NCBI GenBank assembly: GCA_028289375.1
Contig: JANQQK010000080.1
Span: 62,001 to 126,000 of the forward strand
Length of the DNA: 64,000 bases
DNA from: Phycisphaerae bacterium
GTDB lineage: Bacteria; Planctomycetota; Phycisphaerae; UBA1845
Direction: 5' to 3'
Notes under the pieces: model-generated
What the model was told of the DNA's origin: nothing
Database searches by the model: none
Seen by the model: the letters and a program-made list of their open reading frames with translations, nothing else
Part shown: in pieces, positions 44,335 through 53,080 of the stretch
How positions within the stretch are numbered: position 1 is the first letter of the stretch
Layout: each line of letters begins with the position of its first letter
Program-made: the position numbers and the translations under genes

Positions 44335-44963
44335 TTTCGATCAACCTCGCAAATCCGTCGGTGGTGACGAGACGACGCATTCGGCGTCGCGTTCGCCAGT
44401 GGACATTGACGTTGACCGTGGCGGTGGCGTTGCTGTCCATTCCGGTGTGGTTGGAGTATTCGCGACAATATCAGGTTCGGACGCTGAACAGTGAACTCAC
44501 GGTCAACAGGCAGTTGGTGAACGCGGCGCAGGAGCAGATCAAACAACTCGACATTGAGGTGAACACAGTACGGGCACAGCTCGCCCGCGCAAACGCCCTG
44601 CGCGCAAAACGCTCCTGGCACGGGCTGATCACACGGATCGCCAGTGCGACGCCCGACGCTGTGTGGATGACATCTCTGGCGACGATACCAGCCGTGGCAC
44701 CGTCTGGAAATCGATCGATCTCGCCGAACAGCACGCGTGACAAGAAAAACAAGGACGCCGAACAGTCTGCCACGATCGTCACGCTCGATGCTCCGCGGGA
44801 AATGGTGATCGAGGGATATTCGACCGGTCAGCCGGCGATCTACGACTTCGTGTCTGAGCTGTCTTCAAGCCAGGTCTTCGCTGATGTCCGACTGACCCGG
44901 GCATCTGAAGAACGTCTATCGGACGGCAAAGCCATAATGTTTCACGTACGGTGTGCGTGGTGA
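44331..44963 (+). CDS. PilN-like assembly protein
   Basis: 210 residues. The start MISINLANPSVVTRRR resembles the PilM-binding INLLP tail of PilN. One membrane helix (LTVAVALLSIPVWLEYS), then a periplasmic coiled coil (LTVNRQLVNAAQEQIKQLDIEVNTV) and a ferredoxin-like domain. Forms the inner-membrane alignment complex with the next gene. The stop overlaps the next start as TGATG. Confidence 0.85.
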   Translation: MISINLANPSVVTRRRIRRRVRQWTLTLTVAVALLSIPVWLEYSRQYQVRTLNSELTVNRQLVNAAQEQIKQLDIEVNTVRAQLARANALRAKRSWHGLITRIASATPDAVWMTSLATIPAVAPSGNRSISPNSTRDKKNKDAEQSATIVTLDAPREMVIEGYSTGQPAIYDFVSELSSSQVFADVRLTRASEERLSDGKAIMFHVRCAW

Positions 44964-45541
44964 TGAGCATGAAACCGGACAAACGCACGATTGTGATTGA
45001 CCTGTTGGGCACGGTGACGCTTGTCGCCATCGTGTTTTGGGGCGCGTGGTACACGTTCTTCAAGTCCAACACCGCCGGCAGCAAGGTCGACGGTCTTGTG
45101 AAACAGGTTGAGGCAACGTCGACCACGCTTCGCACGCTTGAACAGGATCTTGATCAGCGAAAATCCGAGCATCGGGATCTGCTCGCGCGCGCGACGGAGC
45201 GCGAGAAGCTGCCCAGCGACATTCCGATCGAACGCACGCTGGCTGATATCACGTTATTGGCCCATCGCCACGGTGCTCGGATGGTCGGCGTTTCACCGCT
45301 GTCAGAAGTTCACTATCCCGGCGTGCTTGAGAAACGATACCGCGTCACACTCGAAGGCACGTTTCAAGGCATGTTGGGCTTCTTCCGGGACTTTGAGAAT
45401 CAGGACTACTGGGCGGATGTCACCTATCTCAAGATCGAGCCTGCAGAGCAGCAGGATGGCGTCGAGGCGCGGCGAATGGCGGAGCTGACCTTGAGCTTCT
45501 TCTCGGCCGTGAACGAACCGGAACCGGACGCGTCATCGTGA
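44963..45541 (+). CDS. PilO-like assembly protein
   Basis: 192 residues from the ATG at 44963. One helix (TVTLVAIVFWGAWYTFF), coiled coil (VKQVEATSTTLRTLEQDLDQRKSEHRDLL), then PilO-fold strands (YRVTLEGTFQGMLGFFRDFENQDYWADV). The pattern G-x-f-x-x-l-x-F-f-r-d-l-E is typical of PilO. Overlaps the next gene by GTGA. Confidence 0.87.
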   Translation: MSMKPDKRTIVIDLLGTVTLVAIVFWGAWYTFFKSNTAGSKVDGLVKQVEATSTTLRTLEQDLDQRKSEHRDLLARATEREKLPSDIPIERTLADITLLAHRHGARMVGVSPLSEVHYPGVLEKRYRVTLEGTFQGMLGFFRDFENQDYWADVTYLKIEPAEQQDGVEARRMAELTLSFFSAVNEPEPDASS

Positions 45542-46068
45542 ACCGCAAGAAGAAACAACTCTATGGACTGGTGCTCGGCGTGGCTGCGATGGCGTTGCTG
45601 GCGGACCAGGTGATACTTCAGTCGACGCCGGAGTCAGCCAGTGCGGTCCCCAGCACGGTCAGCACGACGTCGTCACCACAGGCTGATGCACAAAGTCTCA
45701 CGATTTCCGTGGCGGCTGCTCCGTTTCCGCAGATCGATGTGCTCGACTCCCCGCTGTCGACACCGCGTGATCCATTTGCCGTCAGCGAGAGTGTTCTCGC
45801 ACAGATGTCGGGGGTCGGCGCCACGCGCAGCGGCCAACAACAACAGGAACCTGAGGCAACAAGAGCTGAGACATTCAAGCAATCCCACAGGCTCCAGGGC
45901 GTGCTGGTGAATGGTGACACGCCCGTGGCCGTGGTTGACGGCGTGTTTCTCAACGTCGGTGACGCGCTTGGCTACTGCGAAGTGACAGACATCCAGTCCA
46001 TGGCCGTCACGTTCGCGTGCCACGACGAAACGGTGACATTATCGGTCCCCGTTTCCGGTTCGAAATAG
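45538..46068 (+). CDS. PilP/GspC-like assembly protein
   Basis: 176 residues, start GTG 45538. N-terminal helix LYGLVLGVAAMALLADQVIL, a Ser/Ala/Thr-rich disordered linker of about 60 residues, and a small C-terminal beta domain (HRLQGVLVNGDTPVAVVDGVFLNVGDAL). The core L-x-G-V-x-x-x-x-x-x-A-x-V-x-G matches PilP/GspC homology regions. It probably links PilN/O to a secretin, which is not in this window. Confidence 0.72.
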   Translation: MNRKKKQLYGLVLGVAAMALLADQVILQSTPESASAVPSTVSTTSSPQADAQSLTISVAAAPFPQIDVLDSPLSTPRDPFAVSESVLAQMSGVGATRSGQQQQEPEATRAETFKQSHRLQGVLVNGDTPVAVVDGVFLNVGDALGYCEVTDIQSMAVTFACHDETVTLSVPVSGSK

Positions 46069-46170
46069 CGCGCGAATCCGGATCAAGTTGATTAACTCCG
46101 TGTACGCGTTGGTCGATACCATGGGACAGAACAGTTGGTCCACAATCTTCTAACAGCAGTGGGTAGAGAC

Positions 46171-46650
46171 ATGAATAAGCAGCGAACACGTGGTGGCTTC
46201 AGTCTGGTTGAGTTGGTCATTGTGATCGTCATCATTGGCGTGATTGCGGCGATTGCTGTCCCGCGTATCAGCCGTGGTGCCATCGGAGCCGGTGCGAGCG
46301 GTTTGCGGGGCGACCTCTACATCCTGCGTAACGCGATCGACCTCTACGCCGCAGAGCATAATGGCACGTACCCGGCTGCGCTCACGTTCGAAGGCCAGAT
46401 GACGACCTACACCGATGTCGCAGGCGCGACGAGCGCGACGAAGACCGGCGCATTCGTCTACGGACCATATCTGGTTGCAGTTCCCGCTTTGAAGGTCGGT
46501 GAGGGAGCGAACAACGGCAAGGGAGAAAACGGTGTGGCGGCGACGGCCGCTGCGACGGCTGGCTGGATCTACGACGAAGACACCGGCGTGATCTCTGCCA
46601 ACGCCGGTACCGCGCAGGATCCGGACGGCGTGGACTACACGACCTACTGA
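46171..46650 (+). CDS. gspG: Major pseudopilin, GspG-like
   Basis: 159 residues from the ATG at 46171. Prepilin leader MNKQRTRGG, cut before FSLVELVIVIVIIGVIAAIAV with Glu at +5. AVPRISRGAIGAGASGLRGDLYILRNAIDLYAAEHNGTYP matches the GspG/PulG helix and loop. A strong terminator lies 28 bp after the stop, as expected for an abundant structural subunit. It is separated by 102 bp from the PilP-like gene and may have its own promoter. Confidence 0.93.
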   Translation: MNKQRTRGGFSLVELVIVIVIIGVIAAIAVPRISRGAIGAGASGLRGDLYILRNAIDLYAAEHNGTYPAALTFEGQMTTYTDVAGATSATKTGAFVYGPYLVAVPALKVGEGANNGKGENGVAATAAATAGWIYDEDTGVISANAGTAQDPDGVDYTTY

Positions 46651-46677
46651 CCCGTCGACACACAACTTATCAGAACA

Positions 46678-46715
46678 AGCCGGCGACCGTGTTTATCGGT
46701 CGTCGGCTTTTTTTT
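46678..46715 (+). terminator. Strong rho-independent terminator after gspG
   Basis: Stem AGCCGGCGACCG / CGGTCGTCGGCT (12 bp, one G-T), loop TGTTTAT, then eight T residues. It should end most transcripts after the major pseudopilin and lower expression of the minor pilins beyond it. Confidence 0.92.
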
Positions 46716-46861
46716 GATGCGCAGACACTTGCCCTGCGCGACCGGCGATATCGTAGACTTGGGTTGTCGACCGCGATGCGCGCGGAGGTACCTCAGGTAC
46801 TGATCAGCGCCGCGCTCGGCCGCACATCGCCGAATCAGATACAGCACCGAAGACGATCGCC

Positions 46862-47974
46862 ATGATCAAACAGACGACACATCAACGGCCCGGCATCACA
46901 TTGGCAGAGACACTCCTCTCGGTCACCGTGATGAGCATCGTCCTGGGTGGAACGACCGGTGCGATGCACATGATCATGCTGCAGGGAAACAAGAAGCAAA
47001 TGGAAGAGCAGACGCGTGCCGAGTCGGCTGTCGCGTTGCACCAGCTGCGGTCGGAGATCGCGTTTGCAACGGTGTTCTCGGTCATGACCGAGCACGCCGT
47101 TGAATTCACAACGCCCGACGTTGACGGCGATGGTCGCGACGACACGCTGCGCTATGAATGGTCCGGGAACGTCGGCGACCCGCTGATCCGTTACGTCAAT
47201 GGCGATGCGGACTACCAGCCCATCTCCGACGTGGTAGACCTATCCATCGGCTACGGACTGCGCGTCACCGAGACCGTGTCAGCCGGCGATTCGACCGAGT
47301 CCACCCCACTCGCATTGCACAGGAGCGCGTCTGGTGACGCTACGTTTGCGCAGACAGTGAATCTGATCAACCCCGCTGCGCAGTTAATTGTGCCAAGCTT
47401 GCCCAACGATGCCATCAGCTGGTCGATTACATCCGTCGAGTTTATCGGTCGTCGTCGGAACCTCAGCGTGGGGAAAGTCCTGCTATCGGCCAGCAAGGTC
47501 TCGGGGGGCGTTCCGACTGCAACGGAGATGGAAGTTGCAACCGCCATTACCGACGAGGATTTTCCAACGACAGACCCGACACCGATCAAACGCGCCTTGT
47601 CGCGACTGACCCATATCGATCCCGATGCGCAGATCGCCCTGCGATTCCGACAGTTGGTTCCATTGGCAACATTCGACGTCCAGTGCGTGACCAGTCCTGA
47701 CGATGGTGAATCGATGATGGCAACGTCATCAACCGGAGGACTGACGTGGTCGCCAGACCCTGGCGCTTCGCTGATCATGCGTGTCAACGGGACGTATGAA
47801 CAAATGGTCAACAATGGCAGTATGTCCAAAGGAACCGTCGAATCCGTCTCATTCACACTGACGGTCAACAGCGATGCCACCGAGCGGACCTTTCGAACAG
47901 GCGGCAGAACGCTGAACCACGCGACCTTTTCGGGAGTAGACGTGAACGATGTTCCGACCAACGGCACACCGTAG
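46862..47974 (+). CDS. Minor pseudopilin, GspJ-like
   Basis: 370 residues. Leader ends RPG, followed by ITLAETLLSVTVMSIVLGG with Glu at +5. The mature part is long and beta-rich with a Ca-type loop TTPDVDGDGRDDTLRYEW. GspJ-like by position and size, though larger than typical. Overlaps the next gene by 26 bp. Confidence 0.75.
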   Translation: MIKQTTHQRPGITLAETLLSVTVMSIVLGGTTGAMHMIMLQGNKKQMEEQTRAESAVALHQLRSEIAFATVFSVMTEHAVEFTTPDVDGDGRDDTLRYEWSGNVGDPLIRYVNGDADYQPISDVVDLSIGYGLRVTETVSAGDSTESTPLALHRSASGDATFAQTVNLINPAAQLIVPSLPNDAISWSITSVEFIGRRRNLSVGKVLLSASKVSGGVPTATEMEVATAITDEDFPTTDPTPIKRALSRLTHIDPDAQIALRFRQLVPLATFDVQCVTSPDDGESMMATSSTGGLTWSPDPGASLIMRVNGTYEQMVNNGSMSKGTVESVSFTLTVNSDATERTFRTGGRTLNHATFSGVDVNDVPTNGTP

Positions 47975-48467
47975 TTTCGGATACGTGGAATCCACGGTTT
48001 CCGTGACCATTCTGACAGGCGCTGTCTTTGCAGGTCTGCAGATGATGGGCTCGTATGTCAGTGGTGTGGAAATCGGGGCAGAAACTCAAATCGCCCGGCA
48101 GTTGGCGGCTGAGCTGATGGCAGAGATCCTCGCGCAGCCGTTTGAAGACGAAAGTGTCAGTGGAGCCATTGGTCCAGAGAGTGGCGAATCCACGCGTACC
48201 GCGTTCGACGATTGCGATGATTACGACGGCATGTCGGAGCCGATCATGACCGGGCCCGACGGAACTGCCCTCGACATCGCTGCGGAGAGGCGACTTGGTG
48301 TCCGCGTATACGTCGAGTGGGTCAGGCCTGACACGCTGTTGACGCTTCCAGCGTCCCCCGAACGTAATGCCAAACGGGTACGGATCATCATCATGAACCG
48401 GGATCTTAAGATCCGTTATAGACTGATCGGCTATCGCATGAACACTGATGGGGGCGATGGGTCATGA
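47949..48467 (+). CDS. Minor pseudopilin, GspI-like
   Basis: 172 residues. N-terminus SFG-YVESTVSVTILTGAVFAGL is a shifted prepilin signal with Glu at +3 in place of +5. QIARQLAAELMAEILAQPFED follows, a pattern common in GspI/PilV-like minor pilins. Overlaps the upstream gene by 26 bp and the next by ATGA. Confidence 0.65.
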   Translation: MFRPTAHRSFGYVESTVSVTILTGAVFAGLQMMGSYVSGVEIGAETQIARQLAAELMAEILAQPFEDESVSGAIGPESGESTRTAFDDCDDYDGMSEPIMTGPDGTALDIAAERRLGVRVYVEWVRPDTLLTLPASPERNAKRVRIIIMNRDLKIRYRLIGYRMNTDGGDGS

Positions 48468-49687
48468 TGCGACGTCGAGGTGTCGGGCTGCAGGCATTTA
48501 CGTTGATGATGTCGGTCTTGATTACCGGCACCGCGATGACGCTGCTGAACATGCAGGCCTCAAACCGCAGGCTGCATGAGAGTTTGAGCAGTTCGCTGGA
48601 AGCACAACTTCTGACGGAAGCGGGGGTCGAGTGGGCCGCGTACTATTTTCAGAATATCCCAGACTGGCGCGAGCGATTCGTGTCGGGTACCTCACGAGTC
48701 CTCCACCTACCTGGAGGAAGGCAGTTTGAGGTGATCGTCTCCGACGCGGACGGTGATTTCACCGACGACGATACCGATCCTGCCAAGCTGGCTGTCAACG
48801 CACGATACAACGGCGCCAAACAGCATGTGCGGGGATTGATGACACCGCGAACACATGAGGCGTTGGATTATGTCGTGTACATGTCTGAGACGTTGGAATT
48901 GAGTCGCGACTTCCGCGTTACGGGCGACCTTCATGCTTCGCTAAGCGTCAACAGCCTGCCCGAACCAGCCAATGTGGAAGTCAAACGCATCACGACGGCA
49001 TCGCACGACAGCATCCCGTCCTCCCAGTATCCGAACGGCCTCTTTGAAGCACCTTCCGGCGAACCGGCTCCAAGCCCTGATGGTACCTTCTGGAGTCGGA
49101 ACGGCACCGCTGTGGAAACCGTGAATGACCGTGGAGCCAGACTCGTGGAAAACGTCATCCTCACACCTGAAGTGAACTCTCAGGGAGTGGCCAATCCGCA
49201 AGGCATCTACCACATTAACGGCACTGGCAGGGAACTCGTGCTTCGCAACATTTACGTGCGGGGCACGCTGGTGATCCACGGGATGCGGAATCGTACCGTA
49301 ACGTTCGAGGAGGGCCTTGTTCTGCATGGCATCGCACAGGACAGACCCACGCTGTTGATTACCGACCACGCGTCGAACGTCGTGTTCGCCTCGAGTGCAT
49401 CTCTGCTGGAAACGCAGGACAAGGCGGAAATTGACTTCAACGGTGACGGCGACACAGCCGACACGATCGCGTCTGAGTTTCACGGCATCTTGTGGACCGA
49501 TGCATCCCAATTGACGATCAACTCCGATTCCGTGACATACGAGGGCTGCATTATCGGCAATCGTCTGGTCGCAATCGGAAACAGCCAATTTGTGTATGAC
49601 GAGGGTGTGGCCGCCCAACTGATCCAGGGTTTTACCGACGGAAAACTGCACATCGAACGTGGCTCGCTGTACACGGTGTCCGACTGA
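48464..49687 (+). CDS. Minor pseudopilin, GspK/PilX-like
   Basis: 407 residues. The N-terminal hydrophobic helix AFTLMMSVLITGTAMTLLNM has no Glu at +5, as in GspK. LEAQLLTEAGVEWAAYYFQN matches the GspK/PilX helix. The remainder is beta-helix-like with LVLRNIYVRGTLVIHGMRNRTVTF and LLITDHASNVVFAS. GspK caps the pseudopilus tip in type II systems. Assignment by position plus the missing Glu5. Confidence 0.7.
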   Translation: MMRRRGVGLQAFTLMMSVLITGTAMTLLNMQASNRRLHESLSSSLEAQLLTEAGVEWAAYYFQNIPDWRERFVSGTSRVLHLPGGRQFEVIVSDADGDFTDDDTDPAKLAVNARYNGAKQHVRGLMTPRTHEALDYVVYMSETLELSRDFRVTGDLHASLSVNSLPEPANVEVKRITTASHDSIPSSQYPNGLFEAPSGEPAPSPDGTFWSRNGTAVETVNDRGARLVENVILTPEVNSQGVANPQGIYHINGTGRELVLRNIYVRGTLVIHGMRNRTVTFEEGLVLHGIAQDRPTLLITDHASNVVFASSASLLETQDKAEIDFNGDGDTADTIASEFHGILWTDASQLTINSDSVTYEGCIIGNRLVAIGNSQFVYDEGVAAQLIQGFTDGKLHIERGSLYTVSD

Positions 49688-49706
49688 CCGAGGGGGGGAT
49701 TTTCCG

Positions 49707-50246
49707 ATGAGATCTGATCCAACAACAAATCTCAGCCAGCCGTGTCGTCATAGCGGGTTCACCATGATCGAGCTGGCACTCGTGATGGTCATCATTGCCT
49801 TCGTCATGGCAGTGGCCAGTCCACGGGTCATCACCTATGTCGAAAACGACAAGGTGCGGACGTTGAACCGTCGGCTGACGCTCGACATGGCCATGGCGCG
49901 CAGCGAAGCCATCCGGACGAAGTCCCCCGTGACGATTTCGTTCGATGCGGATGGCAAGTTCTATCAGATCGACAGCATGGCCGACATCAACACGCTCGAC
50001 GGTATGAAGTCGCAATACCGCGTGGATCTGGTCGGCAAGAACGGCTACGACGCAAAGGTGGTCAACGTCGACATTGGCGGCGAAACCACGCTGACTTTTG
50101 ACGTATTCGGACGCGCCAGCGCTGACGGCGAGATCAACATCGTCAGTGGTGATGCGGAAGGAACAGTGACGATCGAAAGAGGCAAGGGCGTCGTGCAATC
50201 GAAGGTTGAAGCCGCCGCCGCGAAGGCAGGAGAGTTGCTGAATTAG
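49707..50246 (+). CDS. Minor pseudopilin, GspH-like
   Basis: 179 residues from the ATG at 49707, preceded by a G7 run. Prepilin cleavage before FTMIELALVMVIIAFVMAV with Glu at +5; RRLTLDMAMARSEAIRTKSPVTISF is the GspH/FimT signature. Last of the pilus-like run; 381 bp of gene-free DNA follow before the S1 gene. Confidence 0.88.
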   Translation: MRSDPTTNLSQPCRHSGFTMIELALVMVIIAFVMAVASPRVITYVENDKVRTLNRRLTLDMAMARSEAIRTKSPVTISFDADGKFYQIDSMADINTLDGMKSQYRVDLVGKNGYDAKVVNVDIGGETTLTFDVFGRASADGEINIVSGDAEGTVTIERGKGVVQSKVEAAAAKAGELLN

Positions 50247-50394
50247 TCCGGGCATGCGGGCATTCCGACACGCTGAGGCTGGTCTCCCATTTCTCGCAGA
50301 GAGCGGTGTAACTTGTTTTGGCTTATGGGCTTATCGCCCGTTCCGTATGCCCTTTGCGACGACCTTTGTGTAGGCGGTACGCGGTGACCCCGGA

Positions 50395-50423
50395 TTGACT
50401 TTTGATTTTGGTTTCGGTAGAAG
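50395..50423 (+). promoter_or_regulatory. Candidate sigma70 promoter for the S1-domain gene
   Basis: TTGACT, 17-base spacer, TAGAAG. A start near 50430 leaves a leader of about 200 bases before the ATG at 50628. The rest of 50247-50627 shows no gene or further motif. Confidence 0.45.
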
Positions 50424-50627
50424 AATTCGTATCGTTAAGGGGAATGCGTTGGTTGCAGGGAATGCCACGTAGAAGGCGATCGCTCTGTCGAACAACGTTG
50501 AAACGGGCCTTTCGCATTTAAGTACACTTGGCCACAACAGAGAGCGATTCTGCGGCTGTCTGCACGTATGCGACACCGTCCCCGCATGGTCCCACAAGCA
50601 AACGTCTCTGACACATTGGAAACCGTC

Positions 50628-51968
50628 ATGATTGAGAAGGATCCGAACACGCCGTCCGAAAACGCGACTACCGAAGACACGACACCAGTGGCTGATAACG
50701 CGACCGTCGTGTCAACCGAATCACCGGCGGTTGCCGCTGACCAGGGCGCCGCAGAGGCGTCTTCACCGGATCCTCAAACCCAGACGTCGGCGCCCGACGC
50801 CAAAGCATCGACTACGCCATCCAATGAGGCGAAGCCTGCAGAATCCAAGCCAGCAGTGACCGGGCCTTATGCGATCGGCGAGGTTGTAGAAGGCACGATC
50901 ATCGGGATGGTCCCGGGCGGTCTCGAAGTGGAATTCGAAAAGACGCGTGCCTTTATGCCCGCGTCGCAGGTCGACTCCCGCCGCATGAAAGACATCTCCG
51001 TGCTTCTCGGTGAGAAGGCACGATGCGAGGTACTCGAGTATGACAAGAAAAGCGGCCAGGCGATTGTCAGCCGCCGCAAGGTGATCGAGCACGAAGCCGT
51101 CGAAGCACGCGAACGCGTGTTCACGGAGTTGGCAGTTGGCCAGCGCGTCAAAGGCAAGGTGACGAACCTGGCCGAGTATGGTGCGTTCGTGGACCTGGGC
51201 GGCGTCCACGGTCTGGTGCATGTCAGCGATATGCGCTGGGGACCGGTGGACAAGCCGGGCGACGTGGTCAAAGTCGGCGACGAGGTCGAGGTTCAGGTTC
51301 TCAAACTGAGCAAGGATCGCGGTCGCATCTCACTCGGCATCAAACAAACGATGCCCGATCCCTGGTCGGAGGTGGAGACGAAATTTCCCGCCGGTTCGCG
51401 GCAGAAGGTAAAAGTCACGAAGCTGGCGGAGTATGGCGCCTTCGCAGAGTTGTGCGACGGTGTGACGGGATTGATCCCGATGAGTGAGATGTCGTGGACG
51501 CATCGTGTTGAGAAACTCGACGACTTGCTGCAGGTCGGCCAAGAGATCGAGGTCGCCGTGCTCAAGACCGACGCCAAGCGCCGCCGCATCAGCCTGAGCC
51601 TACGTCAGACAACGGAAAACCCGTGGGACGCCTTCGCATCCAACCATGCTGCCGATTCACTCGTGACGGGCAAGGTGAGCAAACTGCTCGATTTCGGCGC
51701 GCTGGTCGCCCTGCCCGAAGGCATCGAAGGCATGGTGCATATCTCCGAGCTGGCGTACGAGCGCGTCCGCACGCCGGGTGACGTGCTCAAGGTCGGCGAG
51801 GAAATCGAAGTCAAGGTACTCGGCGTCGACGCCGCCAAGCACAAAGTGTCACTTTCCCTCAAAGCCACCAAGGAAGCCCCCGAAGCACCCCCGGAAGAGC
51901 CAGCCAAGCCCAAGAAGAAGCGCAAGAAGCCTCTTCGCGGCGGTTTGGCGTCCCACTTTGAGTGGTAA
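50628..51968 (+). CDS. S1 RNA-binding domain protein (ribosomal S1-like)
   Basis: 446 residues from the ATG at 50628 (frame open back to 50568). A low-complexity Ala/Thr/Pro tail of about 80 residues leads into four S1 domains. Examples are VKGKVTNLAEYGAFVDLGGVHGLVHVSDM, VKVTKLAEYGAFAEL and VSKLLDFGALVALPEGIEGMVHISEL, each ending in a RRISLS-like strand. The C-terminus is very basic (KPKKKRKKPLRGG). Fewer S1 domains than proteobacterial S1 (six) but similar to other short S1 proteins. Acts in mRNA binding or translation initiation. Confidence 0.9.
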   Translation: MIEKDPNTPSENATTEDTTPVADNATVVSTESPAVAADQGAAEASSPDPQTQTSAPDAKASTTPSNEAKPAESKPAVTGPYAIGEVVEGTIIGMVPGGLEVEFEKTRAFMPASQVDSRRMKDISVLLGEKARCEVLEYDKKSGQAIVSRRKVIEHEAVEARERVFTELAVGQRVKGKVTNLAEYGAFVDLGGVHGLVHVSDMRWGPVDKPGDVVKVGDEVEVQVLKLSKDRGRISLGIKQTMPDPWSEVETKFPAGSRQKVKVTKLAEYGAFAELCDGVTGLIPMSEMSWTHRVEKLDDLLQVGQEIEVAVLKTDAKRRRISLSLRQTTENPWDAFASNHAADSLVTGKVSKLLDFGALVALPEGIEGMVHISELAYERVRTPGDVLKVGEEIEVKVLGVDAAKHKVSLSLKATKEAPEAPPEEPAKPKKKRKKPLRGGLASHFEW

Positions 51969-52102
51969 TCCACGTCCCGGATCGCCGTAAAACTGGGGCT
52001 GGAACATCTCCACGCATGCGACTAGACTTCCCGCATTCGCAACGTGCCGGCGGATGGGTTTGTCCCGCGTCGGCACCCTTCGATCAGTGAGAGACGGCGG
52101 GA

Positions 52103-52609
52103 ATGAAGTTTGGTCTGGTAGACCGAGTCGAGGAGCTGGAATCCGCAAAGCGGATCGTCGCGGTGAAGGCGGTGAGCCTGAGCGAGGAGTATCTGGCCGA
52201 GCATTTCCCGACCTTTCCGGTGCTGCCCGGCGTCTTCATGTTGGAATCGATGGCCGAAGCCGCGCGCTGGCTGGTCCATGAGGCGCAGGACTTCGCCCAC
52301 AGCGTCATCTTGCTAAATCAGGCGAAAGGCATAACATACAAAAGCTTTGTAGCTCCGGGCCACCTTCTCCGTGTCGAGGTCACCTGTCGCAAACTGAGCG
52401 ATGATGCGAGTGACTTTGCGGGTGTGGGGTATTGTGGTCAGACGGAAGTGTTGAAGGGTCGATTTTCCCTGACGCACTTCAATCTGGCATCGCGGTCACC
52501 CGGGCTTGCTTCTGCGGACCACCGCATACTGGAAACGGCGCGTCAGCGCTGGACATTGCTGAACGGCGGCGATCGATTGGGTGCATCTGCCGCGGTCCAA
52601 ACCGCTTAG
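52103..52609 (+). CDS. FabZ-like 3-hydroxyacyl-ACP dehydratase (first copy)
   Basis: 168 residues, hot-dog fold. HFPTFPVLPGVFMLESMAEAA carries the catalytic His34 and Glu48 in the FabZ H-x8-PG-x5-E layout. The C-terminal 40 residues extend past the usual FabZ end. It opens a five-gene run with an acyl carrier protein, a second dehydratase and two ketosynthases, so it should dehydrate a 3-hydroxyacyl chain on that ACP. GAGACGG ribosome site. Confidence 0.88.
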   Translation: MKFGLVDRVEELESAKRIVAVKAVSLSEEYLAEHFPTFPVLPGVFMLESMAEAARWLVHEAQDFAHSVILLNQAKGITYKSFVAPGHLLRVEVTCRKLSDDASDFAGVGYCGQTEVLKGRFSLTHFNLASRSPGLASADHRILETARQRWTLLNGGDRLGASAAVQTA

Positions 52610-52649
52610 ACGTTCCGTAGTCGAACGCTTGTATGGAGGAACAGGTTCA

Positions 52650-53045
52650 ATGGCGACGCTCACGCGCAGCGAGGTTTTCGATCGTGTCCAGGATGTTCTC
52701 GTGGACGCGCTTGGGGTTGATCCGGAAGAGGTGAGCGAGGACGCGACCCTTACCGAGGATCTTGGGGCCGAGAGCATCGACTTTCTCGACATCGTCTTCC
52801 GACTCGAAAAGTCGTTCGACATCAAGATTTCAAAGGGCGAACTCTTCCCCGATGACATTCTCAACAACCCCGATTTCGTCGTCGACGGAACCATGACGCC
52901 GCAGGGACTCGAAGAGCTCAAACGCTCCATGCCGCATGCCGACTTCGGCGAATTCGAAGCCAACCCCGATGTCTCCAAGGTATCCGGGTTGTTCACCGTC
53001 AAAACCATCGTCAACTACGTGGAGTCCAAGCTGGGCGCTGCCTAG
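52650..53045 (+). CDS. Long acyl carrier protein
   Basis: 131 residues from the ATG at 52650, ribosome site GGAGG. The phosphopantetheine site is LGAESIDFLDIVFRLE (Ser42; ESI in place of the usual DSL). Compared with the usual 77-residue ACP it has about 40 extra residues between helices II and IV (TMTPQGLEELKRSMPHADFG) before the final helix FTVKTIVNYVESKL. It is probably a dedicated carrier for this module and not the housekeeping one. Confidence 0.88.
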   Translation: MATLTRSEVFDRVQDVLVDALGVDPEEVSEDATLTEDLGAESIDFLDIVFRLEKSFDIKISKGELFPDDILNNPDFVVDGTMTPQGLEELKRSMPHADFGEFEANPDVSKVSGLFTVKTIVNYVESKLGAA

Positions 53046-53080
53046 ACGCAGTCTTCGCGCTGCGCAGGCTGGGTGCATCT

